Shown here: positions 7,738 to 16,971 of the stretch, in pieces
Numbering within the stretch: position 1 is the first letter of the stretch
Layout: each line of letters begins with the position of its first letter
From: Kribbella sp. CA-293567
Lineage (GTDB): Bacteria > Actinomycetota > Actinomycetes > Propionibacteriales > Kribbellaceae
DNA: 64,000 nt
NCBI RefSeq assembly: GCF_027627575.1
Contig: NZ_CP114065.1
Coordinates: forward strand, 5,890,001 to 5,954,000
Direction of reading: 5' to 3'
Made by a program: the position numbers and the translations under genes
The notes under the pieces: generated by a model
Seen by the model: only the letters and a program-made list of their open reading frames with translations
Told to the model about the DNA's origin: nothing
The model's database searches: none

Positions 7738-10575
7738 ATGAGCAATCCGCCGCTCCCTCCCCTTCCGCCGTTCCGCGACCCGGCCAGGAAGTTGCCGGAG
7801 CGGCTCGGTGACCTGCTCGACCGGCTCACCCCGGACGAGAAGCTCGGGCTGCTCCACCAGCACCAGGCAGCCGTCCCCCGCCTCGGCATCGCCTCGTTCC
7901 GGACCGGCACCGAGGCCCTGCACGGAGTTTCCTGGCTGGGCCCGGCGACGGTCTTCCCGCAAGCCGTCGGGCTGGCCACCAGCTGGAATCCCGAACTGGT
8001 CCGCGCGGTCGGCTCGGCCGTCGGCGACGAGGTCCGCAGGTTTCACCACGACGATCCGGCCGGAGTCGGCCTGAACGTGTGGGCGCCGGTCGTGAACCCG
8101 CTGCGCGATCCACGCTGGGGACGCAACGAGGAGGGCTACTCCGAGGACCCGTGGCTCACCGGCCTGCTGGCGATCGCCTACGGCCGCGGGCTGATCGGCG
8201 ATGTCGAGGGCACCCTGAAGACCGCGCCGACGCTCAAGCACTTCCTTGCCTACAACAACGAGACCGACCGCTGTACGACGTCCAGCAACCTGCCGCCGCG
8301 GGTCCTGCACGACTACGAGCTGCCCGCGTTCCGCGCGCCGATCGAGGCCGGCGCGGCGGTGGCGATGATGCCGTCGTACAACCTGGTGAACGGCCGGCCC
8401 GCCCACCTCAGCCCGCTGATCAACGAAGTGGTCCGGACCTGGACCGAGGACGACCTGCTGGTGGTCAGCGATGCCGGTGCCCCGGGCAACCTGGCCGGCG
8501 TACAGGGCTACTTCGACGACACGGTCTCGGCGTACGCGGCGATGCTGAAGGCGGGCGTGGACAGCGTCACGCAGGACGACAGCGACGGCGGCCCGACGAT
8601 CCGGCACGTGACGGAAGCACTGAAGCAAGGCAAACTGAGCGCGGCCGATGTCGATCAGGCCGTGCGGCACGCGCTGGCCATCCGGATCCGGCTGGGCGAG
8701 TTCGATCCGGCCGAGCTGGACCCCTACCGCTCCCCCGCGGCCGACATCGTCGGTTGCCCGGCACATCGGCAGTTGGCTCAGGACGCAGCCCGGCAGTCGA
8801 TCGTGCTGCTGAAGCACGAATGCCACGTACTGCCGCTGAGTGCCGGAACGACCAAGCGAGTCGCCGTCGTCGGACCACTCGCGGACACGTTGCTCGAGGA
8901 CTGGTACTCAGGCACCCTGCCCTACCGGATCACGGCTCGCGACGGCTTGGTCGAACGACTCGGCGCCGACGCGGTCGACTACTGCGAGGGCGTGGACCGG
9001 GTCGAGTTCCGGACCGATGCCGGCTGCCTCGGCGCCGGTGCGGACAAGGTGGTCGGACTCGGCGCCACCGGAGCGTTCGACCTGTTCGACTGGGGTGGCG
9101 GCGCCTGGACCCTGCGTTCGGTCGAGACCGGTTCGTACGTCACGGTGACCGGCACCGGCGCCCTCGTGGCCGACCACCCCGGCCCGAGCACCTGGGAGGT
9201 CAACGAGACCTTCGAGCTGCTGGCCGTCGGCGAGACATCCTCCGTACTGCGGCATCGCAACACCGGCCGCTTCGTCACGGTCGCCACCGACGGGTCGGTG
9301 ACCGCGTCGGCCACCACCGCGGAGACGGCCACCGCGTTCGAACTCGTCACGCTCATCGACGGCGTGGCCGCGGCGACCGCGCTGGCGGCCGCCGCGGAGG
9401 TCGCAATCGTTGTCGTGGGCAACCACCCGTTGGTGAACGGCCGGGAGACCGAGGACCGGACCGAACTGGAACTGCCGGCCGCGCAGGACCGGCTGGTCCG
9501 CGCGGTGCACGGCGCCAACTCACGGACCGTCCTGGTGATGTCGAGCAGCTATCCGTTCGCGGTCGAGTGGGCCGACCAGAATCTGCCCGCCCTGCTCTGG
9601 TCGGCCCATGGCGGCCAGGAGTACGGCCGGGCGCTCGCGGACGTGCTGTTCGGCGACGCCGATCCGGCCGGCCGGCTGCCGCAGACGTGGTACCGGTCGG
9701 CCGCCGATCTACCGGACCTGCTCGACTACGACATCGTCGCCACCGACTCGACCTATCTCTACTTCCGCGGTACGCCGCTCTACCCCTTCGGCCACGGCCT
9801 GAGCTACACCACCTTCTCGTACTCCGGTCTGCGGCTGAGCTCGACCTCCGTGCAGGCCGACGGTGAGCTCCTGGTGAGCCTCACCGTCACGAACTCCGGC
9901 GCCCGGCCAGGCCGCGAGGTCGTTCAGCTCTACACGCATCAGCAACGCTCGCGAGCCAAGCAGCCGCTGCGGCAACTGCGCGACTTCCAGCAGGTCTCAC
10001 TGGCCGCCGGCGAGAGCGTCGAGGTCCAGCTACGGATCGCGGCGGCCGATCTCGGGTTCTGGGACGTCACCCGCGACCGGCGCTGCGTGGAGACCGCCCG
10101 GCACAGCCTGCTGATCGGAAGGTCCAGCACGGACACCCGGCTGACCGCATCGTTCGACGTGGCCGGCGAGTGGATCCCGCCGCGGGAGATCTTCGCCGCA
10201 CCCCTGGCCGCGACCTCGTTCGACGAGTACTGCGCGACGACGATGACCGACACCACCCCCGAGTACGGGGACGCAGTCCGCGCGCTGGAGCCCGGCGCCT
10301 GGCTGGCTTTCGAGGACGTGGATCTGGACAACGGCGCCACCCACTGTGTCGCCCGGGTGGCCTCTGAGCAGCTCGAGAGCGGCACGATCCAACTGCGCCT
10401 GGACGATCCGCTGCACGGTCCTCTCCTCGGCACCGTGCAGGTCCCGCCGACCGGTCACCGGCACACATGGGTGGAGAGCGGCACCCCGCTCGCTGCTGCT
10501 CGCGGGGTGCACGCTCTCTATGCGGTCTTCTCCGGCGCGTCGATCGCGCTGGAGAGTCTTACTTTCGAACGCTGA
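7738..10575 (+). CDS. GH3 beta-glucosidase with inserted fascin-like domain and C-terminal CBM6-like domain
   Basis: From the ATG at 7738 the protein is 945 residues with no signal peptide, so it is probably cytosolic. The GH3 barrel carries the nucleophile segment LLVVSDAGAPGNLAG (D245) and ends in a fibronectin-III-like domain (near 700-790). Residues of roughly 445-535 interrupt the second GH3 domain with a beta-trefoil/fascin-like stretch (TLRSVETGSYVTV, SSVLRHRNTGRFVTVA), where many GH3 enzymes have a PA14 insert. About 100 C-terminal residues (ending GVHALYAVFSGASIALESLTF) look like CBM6. It is controlled by two LacI palindromes and likely hydrolyses beta-glucosyl units. An upstream in-frame start at 7597 is rejected because it would translate the operators. 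The 3' end overlaps the convergent GH31 gene by 17 bp. Confidence 0.88.
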   Translation: MSNPPLPPLPPFRDPARKLPERLGDLLDRLTPDEKLGLLHQHQAAVPRLGIASFRTGTEALHGVSWLGPATVFPQAVGLATSWNPELVRAVGSAVGDEVRRFHHDDPAGVGLNVWAPVVNPLRDPRWGRNEEGYSEDPWLTGLLAIAYGRGLIGDVEGTLKTAPTLKHFLAYNNETDRCTTSSNLPPRVLHDYELPAFRAPIEAGAAVAMMPSYNLVNGRPAHLSPLINEVVRTWTEDDLLVVSDAGAPGNLAGVQGYFDDTVSAYAAMLKAGVDSVTQDDSDGGPTIRHVTEALKQGKLSAADVDQAVRHALAIRIRLGEFDPAELDPYRSPAADIVGCPAHRQLAQDAARQSIVLLKHECHVLPLSAGTTKRVAVVGPLADTLLEDWYSGTLPYRITARDGLVERLGADAVDYCEGVDRVEFRTDAGCLGAGADKVVGLGATGAFDLFDWGGGAWTLRSVETGSYVTVTGTGALVADHPGPSTWEVNETFELLAVGETSSVLRHRNTGRFVTVATDGSVTASATTAETATAFELVTLIDGVAAATALAAAAEVAIVVVGNHPLVNGRETEDRTELELPAAQDRLVRAVHGANSRTVLVMSSSYPFAVEWADQNLPALLWSAHGGQEYGRALADVLFGDADPAGRLPQTWYRSAADLPDLLDYDIVATDSTYLYFRGTPLYPFGHGLSYTTFSYSGLRLSSTSVQADGELLVSLTVTNSGARPGREVVQLYTHQQRSRAKQPLRQLRDFQQVSLAAGESVEVQLRIAAADLGFWDVTRDRRCVETARHSLLIGRSSTDTRLTASFDVAGEWIPPREIFAAPLAATSFDEYCATTMTDTTPEYGDAVRALEPGAWLAFEDVDLDNGATHCVARVASEQLESGTIQLRLDDPLHGPLLGTVQVPPTGHRHTWVESGTPLAAARGVHALYAVFSGASIALESLTFER

Positions 10576-12784
10576 CGGTGAACCGCTCGCAGGCGCCCTC
10601 GACCACGCGGGCGCCTGCATCGCCGTCGGTCAGCGTGAGCTCGACGACCGCGACGGTCTCCCCGTTCGGCCCGGGGAGACGGACGCGCGCCACCTGACCT
10701 TCGGTGGGCGCGAACCAGCGCAGTTCGACCCCGTCGGCCCAGTCGTAGTCCGGGCGGTCGTCGACGGCGCCGACTGCGATCACCGCACCCTGGCGGACCA
10801 GGACCGGCAGGCTCTCGAAGCCGTGGGTCTGGGAGACCCAGCGGCTGCCGGCCAACTGCTCGCCGGTCAGCAGGTCGGTCCAGGTGCCCTCCGGCAGGTA
10901 GAACCGGACCTCACCCTCCTTGCTCATCACCGGCGCGACCAGCAGGTCGGGGCCGAGCATGTACTGCCGTTCGAGGTAGGCGACGCCGGGATCGGTGGGG
11001 AACTCCAGGATCATCGGCCGCATCATCGGCGTACCGTCGGTGTGGGCTTGTTCGGCGACTGTGGCCAGGTAGGGCATCAGCGACATCTTCAGCTTGGTGA
11101 AGCGCCGCAGTACCTCGACCGCTTCCTCGTCGAAGGCCCACGGCACCCGGTAGGACCCTGAGCCGTGCAGCCGCGAGTGCGACGAGAGCAGTCCGAACGG
11201 GACCCAGCGTTTGAAGACCGCCGCGTCGGGCGTGCCCTCGAAGCCGCCGATGTCGTGACTCCAGTAGCCGAAGCCGGACGACGCCAGCGAGAGCCCGCCC
11301 CGCAGCGACTCGGCCATCGCCTCGAAGGTCGACTCGCAGTCACCACCCCAGTGCACCGGGAACTGCTGCCCACCGACCGTCGCCGACCTCGCGAACAGGA
11401 CGGCGTCGCCCTTGCCCCGGTTCTCCTCCAGCAGTTCGAACACGGCCTCGTTGTAGAGGTGCGGGTAGTAGTTGTGCATCCGCTCCGGATCGGAGCCGTC
11501 GAACCAGACCACGTCCTCGGTCGGGATCCGCTCGCCGAAGTCGGTCTTGAAACAGTCCACCCCGAGGTCGATCAGCCCCTGCAGCTTCGACCGGAACCAC
11601 TGGGTCGCGGCCGGATTGGTGAAGTCGACGATGGCCATCCCGGCCTGCCACATGTCCCACTGCCAGACCGAGCCGTCGGGCCGCTTCAGCAGGAAGCCGA
11701 GCCGCCGTCCCTCCTCGAACAGCGACGACCGCTGGGCGATGTAGGGGTTGATCCACAAGCTGATCCGCAGCCCCCGCTCCTTCAGCCGGCGCAGCATCCC
11801 GGCCGGATCGGGGAACGCCGCCGGGTCCCAGAGGAAGTCGCACCAGTGGAACTGGCGCATCCAGAAACAGTCGAAGTGGAAGACGCTGAGCGGCAGGTCG
11901 CGCGACGCCATCCCCGCGACGAAGCTGTTCGTCGTCTCCTCGGTGTAGTCGGTGGTGAAGGAGGTGGACAGCCAGAGCCCCATCGACCAGGCCGGTACCC
12001 GGGCGGGCCGTCCGGTCAGCGCGGTGTAGCGACGCAGCACGTCCTTCGGGGTGGGACCGCTGATGACGTAGTAGCTCAGCTCCTGTCCCTCGACGCTGAA
12101 CTGGTTGCGCGAGACCACCTCCGACCCCACCTCGAAGGAGACCTTCGCCGGCGTGTCCACCAGGACGCCGTACCCGGCGCTGGTCAGGTAGAACGGGACG
12201 TTCTTGTAGGCCTGCTCGCTGGACGTACCGCCGTCGGCGTTCCAGATGTCGATCACCTGGCCGTTTTTCACCAGCGGACCGAACCGCTCGCCGAGGCCGT
12301 AGACGGTCTCGCCGACGCCGAGCGCCAACTGCTCGTGCAGGTGGTGCCTGCCGTCGGCGTCGGTGACGAGTCCGATGCTGCGGGCCGACGAACCGGTCAG
12401 CACCCGGCCGTCCCGCTCGAAGCGCAGGTTCCACGGGCCGTCGAGCTCGAGGACCGCGGTGAGGTCGCCACTGGTCAGCCGGGCCACCTCGTCGTCCACC
12501 TCGATCTTGACCGGGTGGTCCTGCTCGGTCGTCAGCCGGTACGCCGGCCGCGGTGGTACTCCGCCGCTGTGGTGCTCGATCCGGACCCCGATCACGCCGG
12601 GCGCCGGTGAGCTCACGGTGATCGTGAACAGCGGCTGGTTGAGGGTGTCCCCACGCCCGACGATCTGTTTGGCCGGCGCGTACGCGACCAGGGTCCGTTC
12701 GGTGGTCTCGACGCTCTCGACCGCCGCCGGACGCAATCTGGTCAGGCCGGGGCGAAGCTGCCAGTAGCCGTCTGTGAACTTCAT
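10559..12784 (-). CDS. GH31 alpha-xylosidase (YicI-like)
   Basis: This 741-residue enzyme has a beta-sandwich N-terminus and a (beta/alpha)8 barrel. The nucleophile motif CFKTDFGERIP (D415) matches the KTDFGE signature that separates alpha-xylosidases such as E. coli YicI (D416) from alpha-glucosidases. Other family landmarks are FHFDCFWMRQFHW and GGDCESTFEAMAESLRGGLS. No signal peptide is present. It would remove non-reducing-end alpha-1,6-xylose from xyloglucan oligosaccharides in the cytosol. I chose the ATG at 12784, preceded by AGAGAGG; it lies 11 bp after the upstream permease stop. It is the last gene of the LacI-controlled operon. Confidence 0.92.
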   Translation of the reverse strand: MKFTDGYWQLRPGLTRLRPAAVESVETTERTLVAYAPAKQIVGRGDTLNQPLFTITVSSPAPGVIGVRIEHHSGGVPPRPAYRLTTEQDHPVKIEVDDEVARLTSGDLTAVLELDGPWNLRFERDGRVLTGSSARSIGLVTDADGRHHLHEQLALGVGETVYGLGERFGPLVKNGQVIDIWNADGGTSSEQAYKNVPFYLTSAGYGVLVDTPAKVSFEVGSEVVSRNQFSVEGQELSYYVISGPTPKDVLRRYTALTGRPARVPAWSMGLWLSTSFTTDYTEETTNSFVAGMASRDLPLSVFHFDCFWMRQFHWCDFLWDPAAFPDPAGMLRRLKERGLRISLWINPYIAQRSSLFEEGRRLGFLLKRPDGSVWQWDMWQAGMAIVDFTNPAATQWFRSKLQGLIDLGVDCFKTDFGERIPTEDVVWFDGSDPERMHNYYPHLYNEAVFELLEENRGKGDAVLFARSATVGGQQFPVHWGGDCESTFEAMAESLRGGLSLASSGFGYWSHDIGGFEGTPDAAVFKRWVPFGLLSSHSRLHGSGSYRVPWAFDEEAVEVLRRFTKLKMSLMPYLATVAEQAHTDGTPMMRPMILEFPTDPGVAYLERQYMLGPDLLVAPVMSKEGEVRFYLPEGTWTDLLTGEQLAGSRWVSQTHGFESLPVLVRQGAVIAVGAVDDRPDYDWADGVELRWFAPTEGQVARVRLPGPNGETVAVVELTLTDGDAGARVVEGACERFTVSVRK

Positions 12785-12795
12785 CGACTGCCTCT

Positions 12796-13644
12796 CTACT
12801 TGACCGCGCCGACGGTGACGCCGCGGGTCAGGGTGCGCTGGAAGATCAGGAAGAACACGACCGTCGGGAGCAGACTGATCAGCGCTCCGGCGTTCGTGGT
12901 GGTGGCGTCCATCAGCCGGTCGCCCTGCAGGGACGCCAGGGCGAGCGGGACGGTCTGGGTGCTGTTGTCGATCAGCATCACCAGCGGGATGAAGAACTCG
13001 TTCCAGGTCCAGATGAAGAAGAAGATCAGCAGCACCGACAGCGTCGGCCGGACGGTCGGCACGACCACCCGCCACAGCGTGGTCCAGCGCCCGGCGCCGT
13101 CCAGCGCGGCCGCTTCGAGCAGCGCCTTGGGGAAGGTCCCGAGCACGGAGGCGAGCAGGTACGTCCCGAACGCGCTCTGGATGACGGTGAAGATGATGAT
13201 CACGCTCAGCCGGCTGTTGTACAGACCGGTCCACTTCGCCATCGCGTAGAGCGGATAGACCAGTGCCTCCTGCGGAATCATGTTCGCCAGCAGGAACAAC
13301 GCGACGATCCACAGCCGGCCGCGGACCCGGCCGATGCCGAGCGCGTAGGCGTTCAGCAGTGACAGGACGACACCCAGCACCGCGACGGAGCCCGCGATGA
13401 CGACCGAGTTGAGCAGCTTGCCCTCGAACTGCACCTGCCGCCAGTAGGTTTTCAGCCCGTCGAGCTGGAACGACTCGGGCCACGCCAACGGCCCGTTGCC
13501 GGAGTAGTCGGCAGGCGACTTGAAGGCGTTCATCACCATGACGGCGAACGGCACCAGGACCAGTGCCGCGGTCAGGGCGACCAGCACCAGAACCACCCAG
13601 CGGGCCTTGCCCTGCCGGAAACGATCGGGGTCCGCGCGGCTCAC
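12796..13644 (-). CDS. carbohydrate ABC transporter permease (MalG type)
   Basis: This 282-residue six-helix permease has the EAA loop near LLEAAALDGAGRWTTLWRVVVPTVRP. It ends 11 bp before the alpha-xylosidase gene, and its GTG start overlaps the stop of the upstream permease. It is the second membrane subunit of the MalEFG-like importer, distinct from the LplABC-like importer at 2574-6158. The conserved C-terminal LTRGVTVGAVK is typical of MalG-type subunits. Confidence 0.92.
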   Translation of the reverse strand: MSRADPDRFRQGKARWVVLVLVALTAALVLVPFAVMVMNAFKSPADYSGNGPLAWPESFQLDGLKTYWRQVQFEGKLLNSVVIAGSVAVLGVVLSLLNAYALGIGRVRGRLWIVALFLLANMIPQEALVYPLYAMAKWTGLYNSRLSVIIIFTVIQSAFGTYLLASVLGTFPKALLEAAALDGAGRWTTLWRVVVPTVRPTLSVLLIFFFIWTWNEFFIPLVMLIDNSTQTVPLALASLQGDRLMDATTTNAGALISLLPTVVFFLIFQRTLTRGVTVGAVK

Positions 13645-14516
13645 TCCTCGGCCCTCCTCTGAACCTTCAGAAAGCCGATGCTCACGGCAACGATCACCAG
13701 AGTGAGCGCGGTCGCCACGGCGGCGCCGTACCCGACCTGGAGCTTGTTGAAGAACGCGTTGTAGGCGAAGTACGACGGCACGGTGGTGGCGTTGTCGGGG
13801 CCACCGCGGGTGAGCGCCCAGATCGGGCCGAACACCTTCAGCGCGGCGATCGTGCAGGTCAGCGTGACGACGAACGTCTCCGGCCGGATCTGCGGCAGCG
13901 TGATCGCCCGGAACCGGGCGAACCAGCCGGCCCCGTCGATCTCGGCCGCCTCGTACAGGTCGGGGTCGACCCGTTGCAGCGCGGCCAGGAAGATCACCAC
14001 CGGATAGCCGATCTGGACCCAGATCATCACCAGCATCACCATCGGCAGCGCCGTCTTCGGATCACCCAGCCAGTCGTGCTCGCCGAGGCCGATCGCCCGG
14101 CCGACCGCGTTGACCGCGCCGTCGGGCCGCAGCAGCCAGCCCCACAGGATGCCGGCCACGACCACCGGCAGCACCTGCGGCAGGTAGAAGGTGGCCCGCA
14201 GGAACGAGGCCGTCCGCGGCCCGAACCGCCGGCCGATCACGTCGAACAACGCGGCCGACAGCAGCAGCCCGATCAGGGTCGGCACCACCACCATCGCGAT
14301 CACCATCGCCGCGGTGTTGCGGAACGACGTCCAGAAGACCTCGTCGCGCAGCAGCCGGCTGTAGTTGTCCAGGCCGATCCAGCGCGGGTCGCCGATCCCG
14401 GACCACTTCGTCAGCGACAGGTACAGGTTGGCGCCGAACGGGACGGCGACGACGGCGGTGAAGGCGACGGCTCCGGGCAGCAGGTACCACCAGTAGCCTG
14501 CCTTCCCGCGGGTCAT
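13641..14516 (-). CDS. carbohydrate ABC transporter permease (MalF/UgpA type)
   Basis: This 291-residue permease has six membrane segments starting WYLLPGAVAFTAVVAVPFGANLYLS and an EAA loop at DLYEAAEIDGAGWFARFRAITLPQI. The ATG overlaps the stop of the binding-protein gene (ATGA), and its own stop overlaps the next permease start. It forms the importer heterodimer with the product of 12796-13644. No transporter ATPase is present in this operon either. Confidence 0.92.
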   Translation of the reverse strand: MTRGKAGYWWYLLPGAVAFTAVVAVPFGANLYLSLTKWSGIGDPRWIGLDNYSRLLRDEVFWTSFRNTAAMVIAMVVVPTLIGLLLSAALFDVIGRRFGPRTASFLRATFYLPQVLPVVVAGILWGWLLRPDGAVNAVGRAIGLGEHDWLGDPKTALPMVMLVMIWVQIGYPVVIFLAALQRVDPDLYEAAEIDGAGWFARFRAITLPQIRPETFVVTLTCTIAALKVFGPIWALTRGGPDNATTVPSYFAYNAFFNKLQVGYGAAVATALTLVIVAVSIGFLKVQRRAEE

Positions 14517-15829
14517 CCGTTCTTGATTTCTTCGACACCCCGGTGATAGGCCTTGCCGAGATCGACGAGCACCTGATCGGGGTTCTTCGAGCCGTTGATC
14601 AGCGACTGTCCGCCGGCCACCAGCACGTCGTAGTACCCCGGCACCGGCCAGTCCGGGTAGAAGGCCAGGCCGTCGTCCTTGGTGATCGCGGCGAAGTTGG
14701 CGATCAGCTCCTTGTTCCTCGGATCCGTCACCTGGGACAGGTCGGCCTTGACCGGTACGCCGCCGTTGTTGGCCATGATGGTCTGGATCTCCGGCCGCAT
14801 GGTGATGTCGATGAAGTCGTAGGCCAGCTTCTTGTTCTTCGACTGCTCAGGGACGACCCAGAGGTTGCCGGACGATCCGGCGTTCAGCTTGTTGCCCGGG
14901 AACAGGAACGTGCCCCACTCGAACTTCTTGATCTCGCTGGCGAACCGGCCGTGCCACCAGGAGCCGCTGACGATCATCGGCGTCCGGCCCGCGATGAACG
15001 CGGTGCCCATGTCCTCGGCCTTCAGGCTGGCCGACTGCTTGGAGACGTAGCCCTTGCCGACCCACTGCCGGAAGGTCTCGGCGCCGTACCTGAGCGGATC
15101 GGCCTGGAAGTCGACGCTGCCCTTGTAGAGCTGGTAGTTGTCGACGAACGAGCGGTCGGCCTTGGAGAGCGCGAGCTGGTAGTACAGCTGCCCGGCCGGG
15201 TACTCCGCGCCGGCCATCCCGAGCGGCGTGACCTTCTTCGCCACGAAGGTGTCCATCGCGGCGGTCAGCTCGTCGAGCGTCTTCGGTACGGCGACGCCGT
15301 ACTGCTGGAAGAGCGCCTTGTTGTAGTAGACCATCACGTACTCGCCGTAGTTCGGGACGCCGAACCAGTTGCCCGACCCCATCACGCCCTTCTCGTCGTA
15401 CCGGGCGGTGGTCTGCAGGCTCGGGCTGAGCGCCTTGTCCCAGCCGCGGCTCGCGACCTCGTCACTCAGGTCGGTCAGCAGGCCCTTGGAGCTGAGCAGT
15501 CCGGCGGTGGCGTTGCCCTTGTTGTACTCCATCAGGTCGGGCGCCTGGTCGGAGGCGAGGATCATCGAGGCGTTCTGCTGGATCTGCTCGAACGCCTTGC
15601 GCTCGAACTGCACGGTCACCCCGGGATGCTCGCTCTCGAACACCTCGATGGCCCGGTCCCAGGCCTTGCCCATCGCGCCGTTCGCGCTCTCGTAGTGCCA
15701 CAGCTTCAGCGTTCCGCCCTGGCCACCGTCGCCGGCGGCACCGTCGTCGCCGCCACTGCAGCCGGCCAGGACGAGGGCGAGCGAGACCATCGCCGCCCCC
15801 ATTGAGATCATGGTGCGGGGAGACCGCAT
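14513..15829 (-). CDS. extracellular sugar-binding lipoprotein (MalE-like)
   Basis: This 438-residue protein has a Sec signal ending in the lipobox ALVLAGCSGG (cysteine at residue 24), followed by a glycine-rich linker and a type-1 solute-binding fold of the usual size. AAAGGAG lies eight bases before the ATG. It is the first structural gene after lacI (79 bp downstream) and is followed without gaps by two permeases and the alpha-xylosidase. I see no separate LacI palindrome in the lacI-SBP gap, so it is probably transcribed from the lacI promoter. The cargo is likely a xylose-bearing oligosaccharide (inference). Confidence 0.9.
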   Translation of the reverse strand: MRSPRTMISMGAAMVSLALVLAGCSGGDDGAAGDGGQGGTLKLWHYESANGAMGKAWDRAIEVFESEHPGVTVQFERKAFEQIQQNASMILASDQAPDLMEYNKGNATAGLLSSKGLLTDLSDEVASRGWDKALSPSLQTTARYDEKGVMGSGNWFGVPNYGEYVMVYYNKALFQQYGVAVPKTLDELTAAMDTFVAKKVTPLGMAGAEYPAGQLYYQLALSKADRSFVDNYQLYKGSVDFQADPLRYGAETFRQWVGKGYVSKQSASLKAEDMGTAFIAGRTPMIVSGSWWHGRFASEIKKFEWGTFLFPGNKLNAGSSGNLWVVPEQSKNKKLAYDFIDITMRPEIQTIMANNGGVPVKADLSQVTDPRNKELIANFAAITKDDGLAFYPDWPVPGYYDVLVAGGQSLINGSKNPDQVLVDLGKAYHRGVEEIKNG

Positions 15830-15908
15830 GGGTGTACTCCTTTGAACGGGTGTCTGTCCGGTGGTTCCTCGGTCCGTCGTCGCGTTGCAGCGCGGCGGCG
15901 GACGCCTC

Positions 15909-16931
15909 CTACTTCAGCTTTCGTGGTCTGGCACTGGTTCCCCGGACCTCCAGCACACACGGCAGCAACTCCTCGTACGTCGTACAGTCGCCGTCGGCCA
16001 GCCGTCGCAGCAGGACCCGGGTGGCCGCTGCCGCCAGGTCGGCGCCTGGTGACGTCATCGCCGTCAGAGTCGGGCTGGCCAAGTCGGCAACCACCTCCGA
16101 CGTCACCATCGACACCACCGAGATGTCCCACGGCACGTCCAGGCCGGCTTCGCGCAGTTCGGCCAGGATGCCGAGCGCGGCGTTCTCGTTCATCACCAGC
16201 ACGCCGGTCACTTGCGGACGTCGCTCCCGCGCCTCCCGGATCGCTTGGCGGCCACCGGTGGCGGTGTCCTCCGTCGGCACCATCACGCCGTCGATCTCGT
16301 GCCGCCGCAGCGCGGCCTCGAAGGCGGCCGCCGTTCGGCGCGCCGGGCCGTACCCGCTGGCCAGGCTAGCCGCGGAATGGTTGACATAGGCAACTGTCCG
16401 GTGCCCCAGCCCGACCAGGTGCGCGACCGCGTCGTCGACGGTCTGATCGAAGTCGATGTCGACACAGGCCAGCCCGTCCTGGTCGTCGGTGCGGCCGATC
16501 AGCACGAACTGAGCCTCCAGCTCCCGCAGCAGTTCGACCCGTCGATCGGCCAGCTGTACCTCCATCACCAGGAACCCGTCGAGCAACCGCTGGGTCGCCA
16601 GCGTCCGCAGTTCCTCACTGTCGTCGGCACCGACCGGGCACAGCATCAAGTGGTAACCAGCCTGCCGAGCCGCCTCGGTGGCGCCGGTGACGAACGCGGT
16701 CTCGGTCGCCCCGAGGGACCGGCCGGTCAACGGCAGCAACAACCCAAGAATGTTGCTACGCCGGCTGGCCAGTCCACGCGCCATCGCGTTGGGCTGGTAC
16801 CCGAGCTCGGCCATCGCCGTCAGCACCCGCTCCCGGGTCGCCTCCGAGATCGGCCGCGTCCCGGTCAGCACATAGGAAACGGTGCTGACCGACACCCCGG
16901 CACGCTGGGCGACATCAGTCATCGTCGCCAC
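15909..16931 (-). CDS. LacI-family transcriptional regulator
   Basis: This 340-residue repressor has the LacI helix-turn-helix (TDVAQRAGVSVSTVSYVLTGT) and hinge (NAMARGLASRRSN), followed by a periplasmic-binding-protein-like sensor domain. A GTG start at 16931 is preferred because AGGAGGG lies four to five bases before it; an ATG three codons inside is the alternative. Directly upstream is a tandem LacI operator, so the gene is probably autoregulated. The same operator core before the GH3 gene suggests that the operon and the GH3 gene form one regulon. Confidence 0.92.
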   Translation of the reverse strand: MATMTDVAQRAGVSVSTVSYVLTGTRPISEATRERVLTAMAELGYQPNAMARGLASRRSNILGLLLPLTGRSLGATETAFVTGATEAARQAGYHLMLCPVGADDSEELRTLATQRLLDGFLVMEVQLADRRVELLRELEAQFVLIGRTDDQDGLACVDIDFDQTVDDAVAHLVGLGHRTVAYVNHSAASLASGYGPARRTAAAFEAALRRHEIDGVMVPTEDTATGGRQAIREARERRPQVTGVLVMNENAALGILAELREAGLDVPWDISVVSMVTSEVVADLASPTLTAMTSPGADLAAAATRVLLRRLADGDCTTYEELLPCVLEVRGTSARPRKLK

Positions 16932-16944
16932 GGCACCCTCCTCA

Positions 16945-16971
16945 TCGAAACGCTTCGTCGAAGCGTTTCGA
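16945..16971. promoter_or_regulatory. double LacI-type operator upstream of lacI
   Basis: TCGAAACGCTTCG and its exact reverse complement CGAAGCGTTTCGA are separated by one T, giving a 27-bp perfect palindrome built from two adjacent GAARCGYTTC half-overlapping operators. It sits 14 bp upstream of the lacI start codon, over or next to the expected promoter, so it should control lacI and the transporter/alpha-xylosidase operon. Confidence 0.78.
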
